This document shows, in pieces, positions 1-11,036 of a stretch of DNA of 64,000 bases; the stretch's first letter is position 1, and each line of letters opens with the position of its first letter. Origin of the DNA: Paractinoplanes aksuensis (lineage in GTDB: Bacteria > Actinomycetota > Actinomycetes > Mycobacteriales > Micromonosporaceae); contig NZ_JAMYJR010000047.1 of NCBI RefSeq assembly GCF_024137025.1, positions 1 to 64,000 on the forward strand, written 5' to 3'. The translations under genes and the position numbers were made by a program. The notes under the pieces are model-generated. The model made no database searches and had not been told where the DNA came from. It saw nothing but the letters and a program-made list of their open reading frames with translations.

Positions 1-186
1 GAACCGGAGGCTGCGTGTCCCCAGAGTGAGGCAACTGCTGCTCACCTCGGGTTTGGGGCACCTGCTGCTCGGCCCAGACCTGCCGCGGCTGCTCCTCACT
101 GGGTTGAACCGGAGGCTGCGTGTCCCCAGAGTGAGGCAACTGCTGCTCACCTCGGGTTTGGGGCACCTGCTGCTCGGCCCAGGTCT
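1..186. repeat. 105-bp tandem repeat inside the first gene
   Basis: The sequence starting GAACCGGAGGCTGCGTGTCC at position 1 recurs at 106 almost unchanged for about 80 bp. The period is 105 bp, or 35 codons, so the reading frame is kept. The array may continue beyond the left edge. It lies in the proline/glutamine-rich tail and looks like a recent in-frame expansion. Confidence 0.85.
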
Positions 187-1390
187 GGGGTGGCTGCGGT
201 GTGGCGGGCGCTGTCTGGTCCGGGATTGCGGGTGGCGACGCCGGGGTCGGGAACTGGCTTGACGACGGCTGCTGGTCGACCGCGGATGGCTGCTCCGGAG
301 TGGGGCGTGCGTATGGAGAGTGCGGGTCGGCCGGCGGGTATGAGGGCTGGGTCGGTGGTGGGGTGGTGAAGGCGGCGTCCGGTGCGTGGTCGGCGGGTCG
401 GGCGTAAGGCGAGTGGTCCGGGTGGGTGGCCGGCTGGGTCCCGTGGCCGGGGGCTGGTTGGGCCGCGGGGCCGTAGCCGGGGGCTGGTTGGGCCGTGGGG
501 CCATAGCCGGGGGCCTGCTGGTAAGCACCGCCGGGATATCCGCCCGGCTGACCCCCGTACGCCGGATAGCTTCCCGGCGCCGGGTAGCCCGTCGGCTGGC
601 TTCCGGCCAGAGCCTCCGGAGAGGCGTAGCCCGCCGGCTGACCCCCCGGGGCGGCGTAGCCTCCCGGCTGACTTCCGGCGAGAGCCTCCGGGGAGGCGTA
701 GCCCGGCAACTGGCCGGGGTAGGCCGCCGACGGATGACCCGCGTTGGCGGGAACGCCATAACCGGGATACGCGGCGCCGTAAGCCGGCTGCGGAGCCGAG
801 GGGGCGGCCGGGCGCCGGAAGAAGGTGCGCGGCGCCGTCAGAATCAGGATGCCGACCAGGGCGTAGCCGAGGATCTGGGCGACCGAGAGCCCGGCGTTGG
901 CCCCGATCCAGCCGTCGGGGTAGGCGTCGCTCAGTTGCGCGCCCAGCGACCACGGCGCCGAGTCACCGCTGCGCTGGCCGGCCAGCGTCAGCACCGCCGC
1001 GATGCCGCTGAGGATGCCCAGCACGCTGACGACCAGGGTGGCGATCCGAGCCGCGTTGCTGCCGCGGCGCAATGACAGCCCGACCACGACGAACAGGGCG
1101 AAGGCGATCACCGCCACGGCCAGCGCGATGGCCGCGCCGAGCCAGACCACAGCGACGTAGTACTCCGGGTCGCTCTCGCCCGTGAACCGGCCGACGGCCG
1201 GCGCGCCGGTCACGTCGCGGAAGCGGTTGACCGTGCCGGGCACGATGGCCACCGTCGCGATGGCATAGATCAGGCCGACGCCGGCCATAAGCCACAGCAG
1301 GGCGGCGGCGAACGTCACCGCGGGCGGCCGGCCCGCCGGCGACACCGGCGGCGCGGTGGTGATCGGCGGCGGCTGGACTGGGTACGACAT
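1..1390 (-). CDS. Membrane protein with proline/glutamine-rich repeat tail (C-terminus off window)
   Basis: This frame opens at an ATG at 1390 (MSYPVQPPPITT) and stays open to the window edge, so the C-terminus is missing. The first 35 residues are proline-rich. About four hydrophobic segments follow (for example ALLWLMAGVGLIYAIATVAI and IALAVAVIAFALFVVVGLSL). After roughly residue 190 the protein is disordered, rich in Pro, Gly, Tyr and Gln, with GYA/GYGP units and then a 35-residue tandem repeat containing WAEQQVPQTRGEQQLPHSG. The layout matches common actinobacterial multi-pass proteins with cytoplasmic low-complexity tails of unknown role. The next gene on the same strand has the same layout, which suggests an ancient tandem pair. 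No function can be given. Confidence 0.75.
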   Translation of the reverse strand, partial: MSYPVQPPPITTAPPVSPAGRPPAVTFAAALLWLMAGVGLIYAIATVAIVPGTVNRFRDVTGAPAVGRFTGESDPEYYVAVVWLGAAIALAVAVIAFALFVVVGLSLRRGSNAARIATLVVSVLGILSGIAAVLTLAGQRSGDSAPWSLGAQLSDAYPDGWIGANAGLSVAQILGYALVGILILTAPRTFFRRPAAPSAPQPAYGAAYPGYGVPANAGHPSAAYPGQLPGYASPEALAGSQPGGYAAPGGQPAGYASPEALAGSQPTGYPAPGSYPAYGGQPGGYPGGAYQQAPGYGPTAQPAPGYGPAAQPAPGHGTQPATHPDHSPYARPADHAPDAAFTTPPPTQPSYPPADPHSPYARPTPEQPSAVDQQPSSSQFPTPASPPAIPDQTAPATPQPPQTWAEQQVPQTRGEQQLPHSGDTQPPVQPSEEQPRQVWAEQQVPQTRGEQQLPHSGDTQPPV

Positions 1391-1461
1391 CGACGACTCC
1401 CCGCGGTGATCCGTTGCGCCGAACCTACCCGGGTGCGGCGCGGAGCGGGGCGCGAACCCCG

Positions 1462-2406
1462 TCAGGCCGGATCGGTCGGCGGCTTCGGCGGCTGGTCATC
1501 GTGGGTCGTGGGCGGCGCGAACGGATCTGACGCCGGCGGGAAGGAGGAAGTGGGCGGCGGCGTCTGTCCGGGGTAGGACGGCAGCCCCGGAGCCGGCTGC
1601 CCGGGCTGCCCCTGCTGCCCGGGGTGCGAGGGCCCGGACGAAGGCTGACCGGGGTACGAGGGCCCGGACGTGGGCTGACCGGGGTACGAGGGCCCAGACG
1701 AAGGCTGACCAGGGTACGAGGGCCCGGACGTGGGCTGACCGGGGAAAGGCTGCCCGGGGTAGGGCGGCTGGGCCGGGTAGGAGGGCCCGTAGCCGGCACC
1801 ACCCGGGTACTGCGGATACGGCACCGAGGGATCCCACGCCGCCGCGGCCGGCTTGCGGAAGAACTCGTTGGCCGCCGGCAGGGCGAGCAGGATGACCGTG
1901 CCCAGGATGGCCAGCAGCGCGAGCACCGACAGCGTCGTGTTGGACGCCGAGTACCACGACGGCAGCGCATCCTCGATCCGCCGCTGCACCTCGGCCTCGG
2001 ACGGCCCGCCACCGGCCGTGCCGGTGCCCATCGAGCCGGCCAGCGCCGTACTGCCGAGGCTGGCCCCGAAGCAGCAGAGCGAGATGCCGCCGATGACCCA
2101 GGTGACGATGCGGGCCGGATTTTTGCCCCGGCTGTCGAAGATCGCCAGCACGGCGAACCCGACGCCGATCAGCAGGTTGATCACCGCCCCGCCGATGAAG
2201 ACGATGCCGATGATCGACTCGGCGCCCTCAGCCTCGGTGCCGGCGTAGACGTCCCGGGTCGCCTCGGTGAGCCGCCCGGAGATCGCGATGGTGGTCACCG
2301 CGTTGATCACCTGGATGGCCGCCACCACGTAGAGCAGATAGACCGCCACGGTGACGACCGTCGGACGCGGCCGCGCCGCGGATGCCGGAAAACCTGGAAC
2401 GGTCAC
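1462..2406 (-). CDS. Four-helix membrane protein with PGQP(T/S)SGPSY repeat tail
   Basis: The predicted protein has 314 residues. I chose the GTG at 2406 because GGGGG lies just upstream and the first helix follows soon after; an in-frame ATG at 2481 would add 25 unlikely residues. Helices are visible near residues 18-40, 70-92, 98-120 and 160-185, followed by a FFRKP juxtamembrane sequence and a disordered Pro/Gly/Tyr tail with four near-identical 10-residue units. It shares this plan, including the FFRKPAA junction, with its downstream neighbour. That supports duplication and a common, unknown, membrane role. Confidence 0.8.
   Translation of the reverse strand: MTVPGFPASAARPRPTVVTVAVYLLYVVAAIQVINAVTTIAISGRLTEATRDVYAGTEAEGAESIIGIVFIGGAVINLLIGVGFAVLAIFDSRGKNPARIVTWVIGGISLCCFGASLGSTALAGSMGTGTAGGGPSEAEVQRRIEDALPSWYSASNTTLSVLALLAILGTVILLALPAANEFFRKPAAAAWDPSVPYPQYPGGAGYGPSYPAQPPYPGQPFPGQPTSGPSYPGQPSSGPSYPGQPTSGPSYPGQPSSGPSHPGQQGQPGQPAPGLPSYPGQTPPPTSSFPPASDPFAPPTTHDDQPPKPPTDPA
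1627..1746. repeat. Four tandem 30-bp units in the membrane-protein tail
   Basis: Units start at 1627, 1657, 1687 and 1717. Each begins CGAGGGCCC and differs mainly at GACGAAGGC versus GACGTGGGC in alternation. They encode alternating PGQPSSGPSY and PGQPTSGPSY. The alternation suggests duplication of a 60-bp pair. Confidence 0.9.
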
Positions 2407-2750
2407 AATGCCCCCAAATCTTGATCCATTCACGGTATCGGTCGGCCGCCAACTGCGCGACCGAGCCGCGGAGGCGCGCAAACTGTGGCAACATCGGCCG
2501 ACGATGACCGAAATATCCGTAAATAGGTCGCTCGTTCAGGGGGCGACACGGGTAGACCGCGATCCCTACACTTCGTCCGTGGCCTCGACGCGGCAGCACC
2601 AGCTTCCCGCGATGCCCCCTGCCCGCACGAGTCGCCCGCCCCGCGTGAATACCGCCAGGGCCGAGGCAGACCGTAGCCGGGCCGGCCCATTACGCCGGCC
2701 GCGTGACCACACCGCGGCGGCCCCAATCCTGTTAAGGACCGGTGAGTCCC
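2407..2750. other. Intergenic stretch between divergent genes
   Basis: No convincing gene is seen. The part near 2470-2560 is comparatively AT-richer (AAATATCCGTAAATAGG) and could hold promoters for one or both flanking genes, but no clear -35/-10 pair stands out. A short GCCGGC...GCCGGC inverted repeat lies near 2685-2700. Confidence 0.4.
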
Positions 2751-2927
2751 ATGCCCCATGCCGACACCCTGACCGTCGTTCACCATGACGACACGAAGAC
2801 CCGCTTCCGAGACGTCCGCTATCAGCTCCACCGCGACGGCATCCGCATCTGGTCCGCCGAGGGCGAGCAGGTCGTCACCGACGTCTTGATGACGCAGGCC
2901 TACCGGCAGAGGCCGGCCACAAATTAA
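2751..2927 (+). CDS. Small conserved-looking protein, 58 residues
   Basis: A short acidic/polar protein starting MPHADTLTVVHH and ending AYRQRPATN. AAGGA at 2734-2738 serves either the ATG at 2751 (long spacing) or a GTG at 2742 (short spacing); the start is therefore uncertain. There is no membrane segment or recognised motif. It has its own strong terminator directly downstream, which supports a real monocistronic gene. Function unknown. Confidence 0.6.
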   Translation: MPHADTLTVVHHDDTKTRFRDVRYQLHRDGIRIWSAEGEQVVTDVLMTQAYRQRPATN

Positions 2928-2950
2928 TCCACACAACTGAAGACGCGAGG

Positions 2951-2990
2951 GGCCCCGGGCTTGATCGAAAGATCAAACCCGGGGCCTTTT
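2951..2990 (+). terminator. Strong intrinsic terminator
   Basis: GGCCCCGGG(C)TTGATC, a GAAA loop and GATCAAACCCGGGGCC form a stem of about 15 bp, followed by TTTT. It ends the small gene at 2751 and separates it from the convergent clpB. Confidence 0.9.
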
Positions 2991-3021
2991 CCCGTACGGG
3001 GTCAGAAGCGCGACACCAAGG

Positions 3022-5610
<2,589 letters not shown>

Positions 5611-5638
5611 GCGCTCCCCTGATCGAACTCCACCGAGA

Positions 5639-5659
5639 CTTGAGCGTACTCAACTCAAC
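5639..5659. promoter_or_regulatory. HspR-type operator (HAIR) upstream of clpB
   Basis: TTGAG at 5640-5644 and CTCAA at 5654-5658 are separated by nine bases, the arrangement of the HspR-associated inverted repeat (CTTGAGT-N7-ACTCAAG). The same spacing occurs before dnaK. A second CTCAA at 5649-5653 overlaps it. Binding is inferred from family knowledge. Confidence 0.85.
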
Positions 5660-5752
5660 TCTATGCCGGGGGCGCTACCGCGACAACGTCAGGTCGTGAT
5701 GGTCGACACGGACCCGCGGAAGAGCACGGGACGGCCCGTAACGTAGGGAATC

Positions 5753-6982
5753 ATGGCCGTTCCACCGACGGCGTCCGGCACGATGTCGCGACGTCTGCTC
5801 CCGCTTGCCCTGATCTTCATCGCCGTCGGGATCGGTACCTCATTCGTCGGGCCGTTCCTGGCCCTGTTCCTCAGCGACGGCGTGCACGCCGGCCCGCTCA
5901 AGACCACGATCTTCCTGCTCGTCGCGCCGCTCTCCGGCGTCGTGGTGTCGTGGCTGGTCGGGCGTCTCTCCGACCGTCGTCCGATCCGCCGCCCACTGCT
6001 GCTGTCGGCCGCGCTGGCCAGCATGGCCGGGGCCGTGCTGACCTCGTTCGTCCGCGACTACTGGGTGCTGCTCGCGGTCACCGTAACCCTGACTTCGCTG
6101 GCCGGCGCGCTGTTCCCGCAGAGCTTCGCGTACGCCCGGCAGGTGCTCCAGCAGGGCGACCCGCGCCGGGCCGCAATGGGTATCAGCACGCTTCGCATGC
6201 TCTTCTCGGTCGCCTGGGTCGCCGGGCCACCGCTGGCCGCGCTGCTGCTGGCCGCGCGCGGCTTCGCCTACACGTACGGCCTGGTCGCGATCATGTACGG
6301 CCTGGCCGCCCTGATCGTCTACCGCTGGCTGCCCGAGGTCAGCGCCCCGGCCGGTCACGCCGAGCACGAGACCGAGAACGTCCCCGAGGCCCCCCGATCG
6401 ACGATCTTTCTGCTGGTCGCGGGCTTCACCGTCGTGCAGACCGCGATGACCCTGGGCGTGCAGGCGATGCCGCTGTTCGTCAGCACCGACCTGGGCGGCT
6501 CGGTCAGCGGGGCCGGCCTGATCCTGGGCTTGTGCGCGGCGCTCGAGATCCCGTTGCTGCTCGGCTTCGGCGCGCTCGGCACCCGGTGGCCGCTGCGCCG
6601 GCTCATCCTCATCGGCGTGGTGTTCGGCATCGCGTACCAGGCCGTGGCGGTCGGCGCGGGCACGGTGTGGGTGCTGGCCGCGGCCCAGGTCCTCAACGCC
6701 ACCTTCATCGCGGCCGTCGGCGGCCTGAGCATCACCTACATGCAAGACCTGATGCCCGGCCACCACGGACGGGCCACGACGCTGATCACCAACACCTTCC
6801 CGATCGGCCAGATCCTGGCCGCGCCCGCGTTCGGCCTGGCCCAGCACTTCGACTACCGGCTCGCGTACGCCGTGAATCTGGCCCTGTGCGTGCTGGGCCT
6901 CGGCCTGATCCTGGCCGCCCGGCGCGCCCGGCAGGTCGTCCCGGAAGAGCGGCGGGAGGCCATGCTGACCGGAACCGCCTGA
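5753..6982 (+). CDS. MFS transporter, sugar-efflux (SET) type
   Basis: This 409-residue protein has about 12 hydrophobic helices and the MFS loop signature GRLSDRRPIRRP after helix 2. The overall pattern, including the FAYARQVLQQ segment, resembles SetA/SetB sugar exporters. It would export small solutes across the plasma membrane by proton antiport; the substrate is not determinable. It stands alone between clpB (divergent) and the antiporter pair, which begins 22 bases after its stop. A multidrug exporter is the main alternative. Confidence 0.85.
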   Translation: MAVPPTASGTMSRRLLPLALIFIAVGIGTSFVGPFLALFLSDGVHAGPLKTTIFLLVAPLSGVVVSWLVGRLSDRRPIRRPLLLSAALASMAGAVLTSFVRDYWVLLAVTVTLTSLAGALFPQSFAYARQVLQQGDPRRAAMGISTLRMLFSVAWVAGPPLAALLLAARGFAYTYGLVAIMYGLAALIVYRWLPEVSAPAGHAEHETENVPEAPRSTIFLLVAGFTVVQTAMTLGVQAMPLFVSTDLGGSVSGAGLILGLCAALEIPLLLGFGALGTRWPLRRLILIGVVFGIAYQAVAVGAGTVWVLAAAQVLNATFIAAVGGLSITYMQDLMPGHHGRATTLITNTFPIGQILAAPAFGLAQHFDYRLAYAVNLALCVLGLGLILAARRARQVVPEERREAMLTGTA

Positions 6983-7004
6983 CCACTGGGCTACCGTGGT
7001 GATC

Positions 7005-7502
7005 GTGCGTGTACGGGTGGAACAGACTCCGTTGCCGGGAATCGGTGTCCGGCATGACCTGGTGACGTCCTCGGGGCGTACGGTCGGCGTGGTCTCGCAC
7101 CGCAATGGTCGCCGTGACCTGGTGCTTTACGACATCGACGACCCGGATTCGTGCCTGGCCTCGATCCCGCTGACCGACGACGAGGCCGAGGCCCTGGCCG
7201 ACGTGCTCGGCGCCTCGCTCATGCTGGGTCAGCTGGCCGGGCTCCGGCAGCAGGCGTCCGGGCTGCTTACCGAGCAGATCGCGCTGCCCGCCGGTTCGCC
7301 CTTCGTGCGGCGCAAGCTGGGTGACACCCGCACCCGTACGCGCACCGGCGCCTCGATCGTGGCCGTGATGCGCGACCGTGAGGTCGTCGCCTCGCCCGGC
7401 CCCGACTTCGTCTTCGAGGCGAACGACGTGGTGGTCGCGGTCGGCACCCGCCAGGGCCTGGACGGCGTGACCGCCATCCTGGCCGGCGACACCGACGACT
7501 GA
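7005..7502 (+). CDS. Regulatory subunit of a cation:proton antiporter (TrkA-C domain, KhtT-like)
   Basis: The protein has about 165 residues from a GTG at 7005 (MRVRVEQTPLPGIGVR); a GTG at 6996 would add three residues. The N-terminal part resembles KhtT/AmhM antiporter regulators (PLPGIGVRHDL), and the C-terminal half is a TrkA-C (RCK-C) domain with REVVASPGPDFVFEANDVVV. Such domains bind a nucleotide ligand and gate the transporter. The stop overlaps the antiporter start (TGATG at 7500-7504), so translation is coupled and a 1:1 complex at the membrane is likely. Confidence 0.88.
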   Translation: MRVRVEQTPLPGIGVRHDLVTSSGRTVGVVSHRNGRRDLVLYDIDDPDSCLASIPLTDDEAEALADVLGASLMLGQLAGLRQQASGLLTEQIALPAGSPFVRRKLGDTRTRTRTGASIVAVMRDREVVASPGPDFVFEANDVVVAVGTRQGLDGVTAILAGDTDD

Positions 7503-8710
7503 TGCACGAAACAACGATCCTCCTCATCGAGGTCGGCGCTCTACTTTTCGCACTCGGCATGCTCGGCCGCCTCGGCCGGCGCTTCGGGCTGTCGCCGATC
7601 CCGCTCTATCTGCTGGCCGGTCTGGCCTTCGGGCACGGCGGGTTCGTGCCGCTGTCGGCCAGCGAGGAGTTCATCGAGATCGGCGCCTCCATCGGCGTCA
7701 TCCTGCTGCTGGTCATGCTCGGTCTCGAGTACTCGGCGGGCGAACTGGTCGGCAACCTGCGCGCGGCTGCCCCGGCCGGGCTGCTCGACGCGGTCTTCAA
7801 CGCGCTGCCCGGGGCCGCGTTCGCGCTGCTGATGGGCTGGGACTGGCAGGCCGCGCTGGTACTGGCCGGCATCACCTGGGTCTCGTCCTCGGGCGTGATC
7901 GCCAAGGTGCTGGGCGACCTGGGCCGGCTCGGTAACCGCGAGACCCCGGTGATCCTCTCGGTGCTGGTCATCGAGGACCTGGCCATGGCCTTCTACCTGC
8001 CGCTGGTCACTGCCGTGCTGGCCGGGGTGGGCCTGATCGGCGGCCTCAAGTCGCTGGGCGTGGCGGTGGTAACAGTGATCGCCGTGCTGGTCGTGGCGAT
8101 CCGATACGGCCGCCAGATCAGCGCCCTGATCTCGGCCAAGGACGCCGAGGCGCTGCTGCTCGGTGTCTTCGGCCTGACGCTGTTCGTGGCCGGCGTGGCC
8201 GAGGAGCTCAACGTGTCGGCCGCGGTCGGCGCGTTCTTGGTCGGCATCGCGATCTCGGGTCCGGTGGCGCACCACGCGACCCAGATGCTGTCCCCGCTGC
8301 GCGACCTGTTCGCCGCGGTCTTCTTCGTCTTCTTCGGGCTGTCGACCGACCCCGCCGACATGCCGCCGGTGTTGCTGCCGGCCCTGGGGCTGGCCGTGGT
8401 CACGATGCTGACCAAGGTGGCGACCGGCTATTTCGCGGCCAAGCGGGTGGGCATCGCCGTTCCCGGCCGGTTGCGGGCCGGGCTGGCCCTCATGCCACGG
8501 GGCGAGTTCTCCATCGTCATCGCCGGGCTGGCCGTCGCCTCGGGGGTCGAGCCTGGGCTGGCCCCGCTGGCCACGGCGTACGTGTTGATCACGGTCGTCA
8601 CCGGCCCCTTGCTGGCCCGGCTGCCGGATTACGACTGGTTCAAGGCCTTCATCCGGCGCTGGAAGCCGCCGCTCCGACCCCCGGTGCAGCCCCTCGCCGC
8701 CGAGGACTGA
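7502..8710 (+). CDS. CPA2-family cation:proton antiporter (KhtU/KefB type)
   Basis: A 402-residue membrane protein with about 12-13 helices and the Na+/H+ exchanger fold. Recognisable segments are GLEYSAGELVG, WVSSSGVIAKVLGDLG, VIEDLAMAFYLP and FVFFGLSTDP. The KefB-like cytoplasmic TrkA-N domain is absent from this chain; the separate upstream TrkA-C subunit supplies regulation instead. The likely role is K+ (or Na+/NH4+) efflux coupled to proton entry for pH or ion homeostasis. Ion selectivity cannot be read from sequence. Confidence 0.9.
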   Translation: MHETTILLIEVGALLFALGMLGRLGRRFGLSPIPLYLLAGLAFGHGGFVPLSASEEFIEIGASIGVILLLVMLGLEYSAGELVGNLRAAAPAGLLDAVFNALPGAAFALLMGWDWQAALVLAGITWVSSSGVIAKVLGDLGRLGNRETPVILSVLVIEDLAMAFYLPLVTAVLAGVGLIGGLKSLGVAVVTVIAVLVVAIRYGRQISALISAKDAEALLLGVFGLTLFVAGVAEELNVSAAVGAFLVGIAISGPVAHHATQMLSPLRDLFAAVFFVFFGLSTDPADMPPVLLPALGLAVVTMLTKVATGYFAAKRVGIAVPGRLRAGLALMPRGEFSIVIAGLAVASGVEPGLAPLATAYVLITVVTGPLLARLPDYDWFKAFIRRWKPPLRPPVQPLAAED

Positions 8711-8837
8711 CGTTAAGGCTGCTTAAAGCTACTGACTGGTATCCGATTGTGAGGTCTTGACACTTTCGCAGGACTAGGTCGGCGCGCTAGTTTCCCTTGC
8801 GACAACTACGTGTTATCGGACTTTCTCGGGCGGCGAC

Positions 8838-9287
8838 GTGACAGTGCGTGAGTCGACTTTTTTCGGGTTCGCCAATCCGGTCGATCCTCGGCCGGAAGAA
8901 CTCCAGGCGTGGGCCTACCATCCAGAGGCGGTGCCGCTCAGCAGCATGCCTCCCGACTGGGACCTTTTGATCTCCGGCGATGTCCTGGCGCCGACGCTGT
9001 TCGAGCTGGCGATGGACCGTCAGTGTCCAGCTCGCCGTTTCGCCCAGCACTGCCTGCACATCTATGCGGCTGACGGCGTCCGGCAGAACGCGTCCAGCCA
9101 GCGCAAACGCCGGCTCAAGAAGTTCGTGGAACGGGCCGAGGAGGTCGGCGACGAGCCGATGTCGATCTGGGCCCACAACTGCCGCGTGCTGATGAGCCGC
9201 CCGGAGATCTTCGACTACTCCGACTGGATCGAGGGCGGCCTCGTCCGCCATCCCCGGCGCCTGGGGCTGTTCAACAACCGCAGATGA
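8838..9287 (+). CDS. Conserved hypothetical protein, 149 residues
   Basis: It starts at GTG 8838 (MTVRESTFFGFANPV); an alternative GTG lies two codons later. The protein is soluble, rich in Trp and Arg, with no membrane segment and no motif I recognise. A basic patch, SSQRKRRLKKFVERAE, sits near residues 85-100. It converges on the hspR end of the dnaK operon and shares a bidirectional terminator with it. Real by length, codon pattern and isolation; function unknown. Confidence 0.75.
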   Translation: MTVRESTFFGFANPVDPRPEELQAWAYHPEAVPLSSMPPDWDLLISGDVLAPTLFELAMDRQCPARRFAQHCLHIYAADGVRQNASSQRKRRLKKFVERAEEVGDEPMSIWAHNCRVLMSRPEIFDYSDWIEGGLVRHPRRLGLFNNRR

Positions 9288-9313
9288 AAAAGGCCCCGGT
9301 CGGGGCCTTTTTC
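9287..9313. terminator. Bidirectional terminator between the 8838 gene and hspR
   Basis: AAAAAGGCCCC, a GGT-centred loop, and GGGGCCTTTTT form a symmetrical hairpin with A- and T-tracts on both sides, ending both convergent transcription units. Confidence 0.92.
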
Positions 9314-9315
9314 CT

Positions 9316-9750
9316 TTACCGGCCGGGTGCTCGCCGGGGGCGCCACACGACCAGAGCGGTCGAGGGGCGTTCCTGGCGAACCAGATCACCACGGTTGTAG
9401 GGGTTCTCGAGCTGGGCCAGCCGGGCGTACGCGTCGGAGAGCTCGTGCTCGAGCTCACGCACCCGCTCCTGCAGGTCACCCACCAGCTGTTCGAGTCCGA
9501 TGATGCGCTTGATCCCGGCCAGGTTGACGCCTTCCTCCTGGCTGAGCTTCTGCACCTCACGCAGCAGTGCGACGTCCCGCTCGCTGTAGCGGCGCCCGCC
9601 ACCACCGGCCCGGCCGGGCTGCACGAGCCCGAGCCGGTCGTACTGGCGGAGCGTCTGCGGGTGCATCCCGGCCAGGCGAGCCGCAACCGAGATGATCAGG
9701 ACCTTCGCGTCGGAGGACTGCTCGACCGAGATGCTGATCTCTTCATGCAT
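9316..9750 (-). CDS. hspR: Heat-shock repressor HspR (MerR family)
   Basis: The 144-residue protein has an N-terminal MerR-type winged helix (VAARLAGMHPQTLRQYDRLG at about 23-42, then RRYSERDVALL). A C-terminal coiled coil follows (LVGDLQERVRELEHELSDAYARL split over about 88-112). HspR binds CTTGAGT-N7-ACTCAAG repeats, usually with DnaK as co-repressor, and shuts off chaperone operons. It is the last gene of dnaK-grpE-dnaJ-hspR, giving negative feedback. Matching operators are present before dnaK and clpB. Confidence 0.97.
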   Translation of the reverse strand: MHEEISISVEQSSDAKVLIISVAARLAGMHPQTLRQYDRLGLVQPGRAGGGGRRYSERDVALLREVQKLSQEEGVNLAGIKRIIGLEQLVGDLQERVRELEHELSDAYARLAQLENPYNRGDLVRQERPSTALVVWRPRRAPGR

Positions 9751-9769
9751 GATCCACCTCCTCGCCGAT

Positions 9770-10969
9770 CTAGATGTTCCGGCGCACCCGAGCCTCGAGC
9801 CGCTCCCGCCCGGCGGGCGGGGTCAGCTTGGCGAACGTCTCCAGCGCGTCCCGGGCCTCCCCCGTGACGCCACCCGGAATCTGCACGTCGACCGTGACGA
9901 TCAGGTCCCCGGGTGGTCCGTCCTTGCGTGTCACTCCCTTGCCGCGCGCCCGCAGCTTGCGGCCGCTCGGCGTGCCCGGCGGCACCCGCAGGGTGACCGG
10001 GCCGTCCAGCGTCGGCACCCGCAGATCGGTGCCGAGCACCGCCTCGGCGATGGTGACCGGCACGACCAGGGTCAGATCGTCCCCGGTACGCCCGAACACC
10101 TCGTCCGGCCGGACGCCGACCTGCACGAACAGGTCGCCCGCGGGGCCGCCGCGGTCGCCCGGCTCGCCCCGGCCGCTGAGCCGGATGCGCTGACCGTCGG
10201 CCACGCCGGCCGGGAACCGGACGTTGATCGTGCGGTTCTTGGTGACCCCGCCCGTGCCCCGGCACTCGGTGCACTTCTGGTCGACGATCGTGCCCGCGCC
10301 CTGGCAGTCGCGGCAGGGCTCGGAGAAGCTGAACGACCCCTGGTTGCGCGAGATCAGACCGGTGCCCTGGCACTGCGGGCAGGTGCGCGGCGACGTGCCG
10401 GGCTTGGCCCCGCTGCCGTGGCAGGTCTCGCACTCGCCCGCCGAACGCAGCGTCAACGGCAGCGTCGTGCCCTTGACCGCCTGCGCGAACTCGAGCGTCA
10501 CCTCGGTCTCGACATCCCGGCCGCGGCGAGGACCGCCCCGGCGTGCGGCGCCGCCACCAGGGCCGCCGCCCGAAAATATCGAGCTGAATATGTCGGAGAA
10601 CCCGGCGCCCCCGAAGCGGCGGTCGCCGGCCGCACCACCGGCCGCGCCGGCCCCGCTGAACCCGCCGAACAGGTCGGACGGGTCGAACTGGGTGCCGCCG
10701 CCGGGACGGGCGCCCCGGCGGAACGCGCCCGAGCCGAACAGGGAGCGCATCTCGTCGTACTCTTTGCGCTTCTTGTCGTCCGAGAGCACGTCGTACGCCT
10801 CGGAGGCGGCCTTGAACTTCTCCTCCGCCTCCTTGTTCCCGGGGTTACGGTCCGGGTGCAGGTCCCGGGCGAGCTTCCGGTAGGCCTTCTTGATCTCGTC
10901 GGTCGGAGCGGACTTGGGCACGCCGAGAACGGCATAGAAGTCCTTTTCGAGCCAGTCCTTCGAGCTCAT
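9770..10969 (-). CDS. dnaJ: Chaperone DnaJ (type I Hsp40)
   Basis: A 399-residue DnaJ. The J domain carries HPD at 38-40, followed by a Gly/Phe-rich region at about 75-150. The zinc domain has four CxxCxGxG motifs with Cys pairs at 180/183, 197/200, 219/222 and 233/236, ahead of the C-terminal substrate domains. It delivers unfolded proteins to DnaK and stimulates its ATPase. It lies between grpE and hspR, 19 bp upstream of hspR. The J-domain start fits the ATG at 10969. Confidence 0.98.
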   Translation of the reverse strand: MSSKDWLEKDFYAVLGVPKSAPTDEIKKAYRKLARDLHPDRNPGNKEAEEKFKAASEAYDVLSDDKKRKEYDEMRSLFGSGAFRRGARPGGGTQFDPSDLFGGFSGAGAAGGAAGDRRFGGAGFSDIFSSIFSGGGPGGGAARRGGPRRGRDVETEVTLEFAQAVKGTTLPLTLRSAGECETCHGSGAKPGTSPRTCPQCQGTGLISRNQGSFSFSEPCRDCQGAGTIVDQKCTECRGTGGVTKNRTINVRFPAGVADGQRIRLSGRGEPGDRGGPAGDLFVQVGVRPDEVFGRTGDDLTLVVPVTIAEAVLGTDLRVPTLDGPVTLRVPPGTPSGRKLRARGKGVTRKDGPPGDLIVTVDVQIPGGVTGEARDALETFAKLTPPAGRERLEARVRRNI

Positions 10970-11036
10970 CCCGCCTCCCCTCCCCTGCGGTAGGTCCCGC
11001 CTGCCGCGTTGCGGCAGGCGGGACGAACGTGTGAGA

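Noticed and set aside
8757..8780. TTGACA promoter before the 8838 gene
   Set aside because: The -35-like word is perfect but no -10 occurs at 16-19 bp; support is too weak to annotate.
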